Source of the DNA: Candolleomyces eurysporus
Lineage: Eukaryota > Basidiomycota > Agaricomycetes > Agaricales > Psathyrellaceae
Length of the DNA stretch: 55,429 nucleotides
Direction of reading: 5' to 3'
Assembly (NCBI GenBank): GCA_027579435.1
Contig: JANBPK010001084.1
Span: 1 to 55,429 of the forward strand
A program made the translations under genes and the position numbers. Below the pieces are notes generated by a model. The model was not told where the DNA came from. It searched no databases and saw only the letters and a list, made by a program, of their open reading frames with translations. Below are positions 48,801 through 55,429 of this stretch, piece after piece; position 1 is the stretch's first letter; each line of letters opens with the position of its first letter.

Positions 48801-48970
48801 TGTCATACTGTATCGCATTGACATGAGCGCCCTCGGTTTGTAGCTCGAATCAATGTGCACGATGAACTTACGCTCAAGTCATGTATGACGAGAGGTATAG
48901 CGAGAACATCCCTCAGTGAAAGGGACAGAATGAAGGTAAAGAAGAAGCGGAGGATGGACAACGATTTCAT
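48235..48970 (-). CDS. Gene Y: secreted ADP-ribosyl-cyclase-like protein (candidate NAD glycohydrolase), intact copy
   Basis: Two exons: 48970-48872 (33 codons) and 48807-48235, intron 64 nt (GTAAGT..CAG), total 223 residues. The first exon, easily missed, encodes a signal peptide (KSLSILRFFFTFILSLSLRD). A Pro/Ala/Ser linker follows, then a folded domain from about residue 78. The domain has MLFYSGYTTL, then DWVDASVAVADLSQGKVVV, and PDSFWYKYELPALKE. The spacing Trp154-x3-Ser158 and Ser181-x5-Glu187 equals that around the catalytic Trp, Ser and Glu of CD38-type ADP-ribosyl cyclases, and the hydrophobic pattern between them agrees. These enzymes split NAD into nicotinamide and (cyclic) ADP-ribose. 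The match is by eye from memory of the family, so function is a hypothesis. A TATAAATA box lies at 49073-49080. Confidence 0.6.
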
Positions 48971-49405
48971 GCCTCTCGCTTGTAAGTCCCCGAGGAGATA
49001 GTCGGCAATCTACTGGGAGTGTGAGGCGGTGGGGGGGNAACGTATCGGACGCTCTGAAGAGACAAGCTATGTTATTTATATTGCAATTATTTGATTAGAT
49101 GTGCCACCTGACCGACATGTGCCATCGCCCAAGCAGGAAACCCCAAGAAGCCGCACTAGACTGTTTACGATTCTGTCCCGATTGGGGAACAAGTCACCTT
49201 CGAGCTGCGGTGATACATACTAGTCGAAAGAAAAAGTTACCAAACCATTGCGATCCAATGTAATGGGCGGTCAGGAAGGACGGCGCCTTTGCCATCTTCT
49301 TCCTGTAATGAGAAAGCAGAACAGGCGATCTTCCAGCAGGGGTCCGGACACAAGACTCTCAGCATTCCGAAATAAAAACAAAAAGCGGCTGTCGCGACAA
49401 AAACA
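48971..49405. promoter_or_regulatory. Promoter region of gene Y
   Basis: Contains TATAAATA on the minus strand at 49080-49073, about 103 nt upstream of the Y start codon. An N at 49038 follows a G run. No other gene is recognised. Confidence 0.4.
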
Positions 49406-49488
49406 GGGCCTCACTGGGAGTTGAACCCAGGACCTCCTCGATATTTGGTTTACCCAAACGAGGAATCATACTACTAGACCATAAGGCC
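49406..49488 (-). tRNA. tRNA-Pro (anticodon UGG) with a short intron
   Basis: The minus strand folds as a cloverleaf of 83 nt. The acceptor stem GGCCTTA pairs with TGAGGCC. The anticodon arm is CCTCG..CGAGG with loop TTTGGGT, giving anticodon TGG. An intron of about 11 nt sits one base 3' of the anticodon, the canonical place. The T arm is CTGGG/CCCAG with loop TTCAACT. A run of A (T on the minus strand) downstream could end transcription by RNA polymerase III. Confidence 0.9.
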
Positions 49489-49808
49489 GTTAGTGTAAGA
49501 TCTCAAGGTAGAATACACGTCCAGCGGAAGATATACTAGGTTGAACGAGAAAAGAACAGGATTCGAATCCACCTACCGCCGTTTCCATTCTCAAGCTCAG
49601 ACCCAATAGTGCTCTGGTGTACCAAACATATTCCGACCTAATTAGATGTACATAATGAATTGAATGCGAATTAGTCTACAACGAATGACGAATGATTAAT
49701 GGATGGTATGAATGAATGAATGAATGAATGAACGTGGATGGATGGATGTATGATTAAATGCTAAATTGAGTGAGTGGAAAAGAAAGACATGAAAAGAGTC
49801 AAAAGTCA
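49489..49808. other. 3' flank of the receptor-like gene with simple repeats
   Basis: No gene recognised. Contains AATG repeats (about 49708-49732) and GGAT repeats (about 49735-49748). Confidence 0.5.
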
Positions 49809-52296
49809 TTATAACGCAAGACCCATCCTAAACACCTCTCCCTCCCCTTCGTCCAGGTCCCCCTGCGGGGTATACGCAGGCGGCCTCTCCCCCTCCCCCA
49901 GCCCGCGCTCCATCTCCCTCGCCAACTCGTCCAACTCGCCCACCAGCCTCGCGATATCTCCCAATATCTGCTGCTGATGCTCTAGTTCATCGGTCGAAAG
50001 CTGCTGCTGCTCGTCGTTTGAGTGGTTGTGGTGTAGAGACTCGGCTAGGAGAACTAGGCGGTCGAGTTCGTTCTGGATGGACTGTCGTCTGCTTCGTTGT
50101 TCTTGATAGTGGTTTTCGTGGCCGTGATCTTCGCTTTGGAGCTCATGGTGATGGTCGAGGCTTTTTCGATCGTAGTAGTAGGGTGAAGGAGAAGGGGAAG
50201 AAGTAGTAGGAGGATGTGGCAGTGGTCGCTTCCCATTCGTGCTCGAACCCGGAATCGGTTTCGAATCCACAGCCAAAGCTGACGACTTTTCTGCTCGCAC
50301 TTTTGCGGAAGTATGGTCTTCGACGAAAGCGGGGGGAGGTGGGACGATGAACGGAGTAATTATATTCTCCGGCGCCGAATGTGTCGATTGAAGGCCTGGG
50401 TCTCCCAGTGACGACTTTGACTTTTCCGGAATCGAGGGCGAATGAGCTTCAGTTGGGGCCTGTAGTACGAAAGGCGTAATACGTTCAGCATCACCATCCA
50501 CTGATCCACCACCGTCACTATCGTCGTCGTCGTCTAATAGTGAAGAACCTAATGAGGTTATCGAGCGAGGCCTACGCCTATCCTCCTTCTGGGTATCCAA
50601 ACGCGATCGTGAACCTGAATGCGAATATGAAGGACCAGCCCCAGCAGTTGACACTGGCTTCATAACAGCGGTATTCAAATGCACGGGCGGGGGCGAGTTC
50701 GATCTGAGGATAGCGTTCAAATCCAGCTTCCCTGTCGAATCCGAGGGATCATCGGTAGGATTTGGGGCAACAGCGGTGTCGGAGTTGTCAGACTTGAGTT
50801 TGAACTCGAATTCCGTCGAGTACCTGCTAACGCCCTTGCCTGTGCAAAGAAAGGATTGTCAGCGATCGGGTGTCTCGATGCGGTGGGGGACCACCAAAGA
50901 GAGAGAAAGAGGGAAAAGAACAAACCTTTATCCAGAACCGAACCCTCCCCATCCTCCCCATCCCCCTTTGTTCTTCTATGACGAAGCATTCTCCTAAACC
51001 GTGTCGGCCCTTTACAACAAAACACCCAAAAAAGCACCAACACCGCCCCAATAATGCCAACAATGATCCCAGCCAAAGAGCCTTTCCCGATCGCTGGTCC
51101 CTTCTGAGCATCACTGACGGTGCTTCCAACTCCATTGCGGCCTGCATACAAGTCGCCGAGGGTTTGAAACCCCGGTTGGAAGGTGAGGTAGTCTAGGTTT
51201 AGGGAGGTATTGTTGCCCGTGGATTCGAGGATCGTGAGAGTGAGCGTGTGCAGACTGCTTGGGAGGTTTGAAAGGGAGAAGAGGGGGTAGTTGGGAGTGA
51301 CCACGGAATTTGCGGTCGAGGTATAGGTGCGCCGTTCGGCTGGGCCGTCGTCGAGCGAGTAGGAGGCAGTTAGGGTACCGGTACCATTCCCGGAGGAGGT
51401 GAAGTGGCTGAATAGGGATATCGACGAGCCTATCCAATAAAAACGGTTAGCAAAGCGATGCATAGAACGATATCGAGGAAACCACACATACCTTGGAAAA
51501 CGATCCTCGCACTGTCCCCGACGTTCCCACTGGAATGCACGCTACCCCCGAACGGCTCCACCAAATCCAACTCGCTCCCGGGCCTCACCGCACCCGCCTG
51601 CGGTCTTTGCTCACTCCAACTCCCGCTATACTGTATGAGAGGAGCTGTATTGTCCATCATAAGCTGAGTTCCAAGTAACGCAGAGTTATTGTGGGCTTTC
51701 AGAAGCGCATAGTCGATACCCAGACCGCGGGGTAGACGGCTTAGTGTGATTCGGACGGGCCGCTTGGCGGGTATTCGGGAGTCGTTTGCGAAGTACCATG
51801 TTCTGTGGACAAATGGTGACGAGGAGGTGGAGGTAGAGGTGGCGGTGGTGTTTGAGAGTTCGGTGAATTCAGCTTCGAATGGGTCTGCGCCGTCGATTGA
51901 TACCAAAAATTTTTGGCCGGAGGAGGGGAGAGGGGCGGAGCCGACGAAGGAGACTGATTCACCTAGGATAGCGAAGCAAAAGCAAGTTAGGACTTGGCTC
52001 GAGGGCCAGAGAGACATGAATAGATAGATATACCACTCACCGAATAGGGTCACCTCAAATTCCCCGTCCCCATCCCCATCGAATGTGGTTTGCGTCCCTC
52101 CAGCCCAGCCGGTTTCCCGGTTCACGATCCACGGAGAACCAGATGGGAAGCGGAAGACATCGTTTCTTGTGTCGTCCATGAAAAGGTAAGTGCCGTTGCG
52201 AGCTGCACGTCTGAGAGCTTCAAGGTCTTCTGCTGCATCCCTCGACACTAGTGTTGCTGGCGCCTTGGGCGCGAGCGCGGTAGGGCGAGGAGGCAT
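49809..52296 (-). CDS. Single-pass membrane protein with receptor-like layout
   Basis: Four exons (52296-52041, 51962-51492, 51429-50926, 50839-49809) join in phase to about 750 residues. There is no obvious cleavable signal at the first ATG. The N-terminal half holds two beta-rich modules ('FDGDGDGEFEVTLFGESVSF', then 'GSSISLFSHFTSSGNGTGTL') with many N-glycosylation sites and Ser/Thr stretches, as expected outside the cell. One transmembrane span follows (LAGIIVGIIGAVLVLFWVFCC), then basic residues RFRRMLRHRRTK, marking the cytosolic side. The cytosolic tail of ~400 residues is disordered, rich in Ser, Pro, Asp and His, with a helical Gln/Glu-rich end (NELDRLVLLAESLHHNH, ILGDIARLVGELDELAREM). 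This layout is widespread in Agaricomycetes without known ligand. Confidence 0.78.
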
Positions 52297-52849
52297 GGTG
52301 GAGTGTGGTCGGTCGCTCAGTCACTGGCTCAGCGGGCCTCGAGACGCAGACCTGGATGGACGACGGTGATCAGCAAGAGCGACTGAAATGGACAGGATAT
52401 CTAGAGAATATATAGTTTGCATTGTGCTCACCAACAGATGCCGTTTTTGGGAACCGAGAACAAGTGAACGCCCAAAGAGGGACAAGGTGGCTGCTTCTCC
52501 TCATAAGGAGTGGGAAGCCGTGCCGGAAAAGTCAATACAGACTTGGACCGAAGAGGGCTACAGTTGACGCTATGCCCATCCCAGTGCCAGCGCTCGCCGT
52601 TGGATGCATATGACGGGCACTGAACCCTGTGGATCAAACGCTTGGGAGGATGGCTTTGCATGACTGGTGATCATTCCGTCGCTCTACCTAATCAGCAATG
52701 AGGATCGATTCAGGCTCCAAGGCCTCAAAACAAACATGAAACTTACCAAGGTGGGAGCTGGAACGCGACGACGCACACAAACACACACACATCAGGCGAG
52801 AGAACAACGGGGCTGCCTCGCACGGAAAGACTAAAGGGCATCAATTCCG
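52297..52849. other. Intergenic stretch, no gene recognised
   Basis: Promoter side of the membrane-protein gene, then unassigned DNA up to NLR block C. A short CA repeat (CACACAAACACACACACA) lies near 52775-52792. Confidence 0.4.
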
Positions 52850-54956
52850 TGTTTGGCATTATACTCCGAACCAAATACTTGGCACTGTTCAAGTTATCCA
52901 CTCCGCCGATCCCCACTCACCCAATACCCTCGGAACGAGGAAATCTGCACAAACTGAACTCTGCGAGCCGACGGCAAAGAGTCTTATCTCCTCTCACTAC
53001 TCATTCATCCCCAGCCATGACGACGATGCAGGAGACCCCCTGCTAGGCCAGGGATCTACAACAGGAAAAAGTCGTTTCATCATAGGTGCGTACAGTACTC
53101 GGGGACTGAGGAGACATCGTCAACGAGGACAACCAGATAAACGCCATCTCGGCTGTCATCGTCTCGCCACGGTGCTTGGCCCGTGCTTCTGCGCCTGCCA
53201 TCGAGATTCAACCAGTCTGCTTTCGCGGGCGTGGTGTGCTCCTAGTGAGTCCTTACCTCTTCCTCCATGGCGCAATGATTCGCTGACGTTTTCACAGGTC
53301 CTCTTTTCCTCAAATCATGACGCCATGCCTTGTGCCTCGGTCCGTGGTCGCTGTACGGCGCTTGACCGACCAGGACCTGCCTGCTACCGCCGCGACCATC
53401 GACTGACGATGTCCTCCACATCGCCCTGTCTTGCCACTCGTGCGGACCTCACCCTCAACCATCCCCGCCACTGGCCGAACGAATAGTACTTCGCCAACGG
53501 GTGAATGGCGATGTGAACGTGGCCATAAGGGTATGATGTGAGGACGGACGGATTCCCGTAGCGAAGAATGGTATGTGGCATCCTCTCTTTCCTTGCTTCG
53601 ATCCTCGCGCCTATTCCTTCGAACTCCGCCTTTGGTGCTCTCTCCCTTCGCTCCTTTGCTCCTCTCCTCCGACCCTTCTCTCCTTTGCCGTAGATCGAAG
53701 TGTTCCTTTTGCCCCTCTTTTCGCCCCCTCCCCTGGCCACCTTATTCTGTCTTTCCTTCCCCTCCTACGGTAGTGACTCCTGACTAACCGGTCGCTCCCT
53801 TCCCTCTTCCAGTCCCAGCTAAACCAGGTGGCCCAAACGCCTCTATCGAAAATGTACCAGCGATAGATGACTACGTCCTCGTACTCATGAGCTCGACGAA
53901 AGGCGTTTTATAGGGCACCCTCGTTGGAGACTCCAGGCGAATGGAGAGATGGCGCCTATGGACAAGACTATGCGGTTGTGGTCGCGAGCAGGCCGAGCCC
54001 GACAGCCTGGAGTGCGTATAGGAGTTTCGCGGCTGCAAAGCGTCTGGTCGGTTGGTGCGGAGTGGGTGTCGCTGTTGCGGGGTAACGTGGTCTATATTCA
54101 CGTTCACTCGGGAAGAAGCGGGATGGGAGGCGCCCGGATGGAGCCCTGGAGGCGTTTTGGAGCTGTATAGCGTGCGCTCGTCCTGTCGGGTGTTGGAATT
54201 GTGGGATTTGGTGAGGGCCGAGGACATGCTCGGAAGTCCGGATGCCCTCCTCCACCAGCGACCGACCTGCATCCTCGTGCTCCTACTCCTTTGATGTCTC
54301 TGTCCTCTCTCCACGATCTCAGTTATTGAGATCAACTCATCCGTATTGCTTTCTTTCGCATTATACCCTGTTCCCAGGTTCGCATCCTTGTCTTTCATCT
54401 TGTTGTTGACAACAACTGGTCACTTCGAGGAAGAGATTTCGGGAGTTAATATCGTAATACTTACCTCCTTTGTCTAATTGCTTGGCTTCTTCCTCTTTTT
54501 TTTTTNCCTTTCGTGAACAGTTTGGCGTTTGGAGCTCTTATATCGAGTCTGTATCCTAATTTTCTTTACCTAATTTCCTTTCCTACATCTGTACGCACCT
54601 TGCGTGGAGCGGATCGCCTCTCAGCGTAGGACGTGAGGGCGGTATGCGCTTAAGATGATGCCACTGGCCTGGTGCCAGGTGAAACGGTGTGTCGTCAGAG
54701 GTAAAGTCCTGGATGCCTAGGCACCGTCGACCTGAACAACAGCCAGACATTGCTACTCACCGAAAATATCAATATTTGAATTTTAAACGCACGAGGCAGT
54801 GCTCGAGTATTAGTCCTTCACAGCATCACACCACGTGAACCTGGTGTTCCCAAACTGATCTGGAACGGCACATCGAAGTTGCCCTCTTCGACTACTACTT
54901 CCACCAACCTCGTACAATCTCACTCGTCGTTACTTCGTATTGGTGAATAGCTAGAC
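52850..54956 (+). repeat. NLR upstream block, copy C
   Basis: Aligns with 27200-29390 and with the reverse complement of 37200-39200. Shared features include 'GAGGACAACCAGATAAACGCC' near 53130, the CT-rich tract at 53580-53820, 'GACCTGAACAACAGCCAGACA' near 54730 and 'GTATTGGTGAATAGCTAGAC' immediately before the ATG. CpG content is normal here. N at 54506 follows a T run. Confidence 0.75.
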
Positions 54957-55429
54957 ATGGCTCCCCCNAGAAAACCAGGGTGGCAAACCTCGGAAACGAG
55001 ATCGAGTCAAGAAGTTCTTGAAGGATCCTTTCGGTTCTCGCGCACACTCGCCCTCTCCTTCGGGCACCACCTCCCATGCCACCATTGCTGGAGGCTCAGG
55101 CGATAGCTCTCATGCAGCCCAGGATGACGCGATCCCCAGTCCGCCCGCCGAGAACACCACTCGCAGTGAAATTCAAAGCAATCAAGACAGCATCGATACA
55201 GCTCTCGGTGGCCAGCTTCGTGAAGATCTTTCCAGTCAGGCGATCCAATCTACTTCCTCGGAAGCTGCGCCATCCCTCTCAGCACATGAAGAGGAGAATA
55301 CGCTCATAACGCCCACTTCCACCTTTGATTATAACGCCGGATCGCAGGTCTCAACCCCATTCCCTCCGAGCGGGCGCTTGGCGAGGTCTCAAGGAGAGGG
55401 AGAGGCGCAGACACCCACCGCTCACGTCG
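54957..55429 (+). CDS. N-terminal part of a NACHT-WD40 protein, copy C, cut by the right edge
   Basis: The ATG at 54957 and the first codons (MAPP) are followed by an N at 54968 after a C run. Dropping the N gives ENQGGKPRKRDRVKKFLKDPFG and then ~145 residues that match copy B throughout: IAGGSG, DDAIPSPPAENTTRSEIQ, AIQSTSSEA, GSQVSTPFPPSG. The region is disordered and Ser/Thr/Gln-rich. The frame is open to the edge. Copy C is CpG-rich and looks functional in this part. The NACHT and WD40 parts, if present, lie outside the window. Confidence 0.7.

Noticed and set aside
49809..52296. Several separate short genes on both strands
   Set aside because: All minus-strand pieces join in phase into one membrane protein with consistent introns; plus-strand frames are shadows.
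53949..54170. WD40-like phrase DKTMRLWSRAG in NLR upstream block C
   Set aside because: Only one short phrase fits; copies A and B do not keep it in frame, so it may be chance.

Overview
The window looks like nuclear DNA of a mushroom-forming basidiomycete (Agaricomycetes). Genes are split by many short introns, mostly 40-70 nt, with GT..AG ends. The gene families are typical of that class: an F-box protein, an I66 (cospin-type) protease inhibitor, a TPR-CHAT protein, NACHT-WD40 and NACHT-TPR NLR-like proteins, proteinase K-type subtilases with I9 prodomains, and a tyrosinase. It reads as an accessory, duplication-rich region. Many exon chains below were built by hand from splice signals and reading frame.

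Layout, left to right. 0-5 kb: a partial gene running off the left edge, an I66-type inhibitor, and an F-box gene. 5.5-9.6 kb: a long TPR-CHAT caspase-like protein with one homopolymer frameshift. 10.5-14.2 kb: two paralogous genes, each with an unrecognised N-terminal domain and a C-terminal ubiquitin-like domain, flanking a secreted tyrosinase. 15.8-16.9 kb: a short-chain dehydrogenase. 17.8-20.8 kb: a decayed NACHT-TPR gene. 21.0-25.8 kb: two tandem subtilases.

27-39 kb: two copies of an NLR gene, each with about 2 kb of shared upstream DNA, facing each other tail to tail. The left copy (A) is a ruin carrying a helicase remnant. The right copy (B) encodes a NACHT-WD40 protein. Between them sits a palindrome made of two inverted 319-bp LTR-like units. 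DNA from about 29.3 to 35.3 kb is strongly CpG-depleted, but the LTR palindrome is not. A third copy (C) of the upstream block and the NLR start occupies 52.9 kb to the right edge.

39.7-49 kb: a convergent gene pair (X and Y) is present twice. Copy 1 keeps an intact X and a broken Y; copy 2 keeps an intact Y and a broken X. Y has a newly assembled signal-peptide exon and motif spacing like ADP-ribosyl cyclases (NAD glycohydrolases). Between the two copies lie a multi-pass membrane protein and a member of a fungal family recognised only by its conserved phrases. 49.4-52.3 kb: an intron-containing tRNA-Pro and a single-pass receptor-like membrane protein.

A technical point affects reading: several N symbols sit beside homopolymers exactly where a reading frame breaks, and dropping the N restores the frame in three genes. 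Those breaks are probably base-calling artefacts rather than real pseudogenisation.
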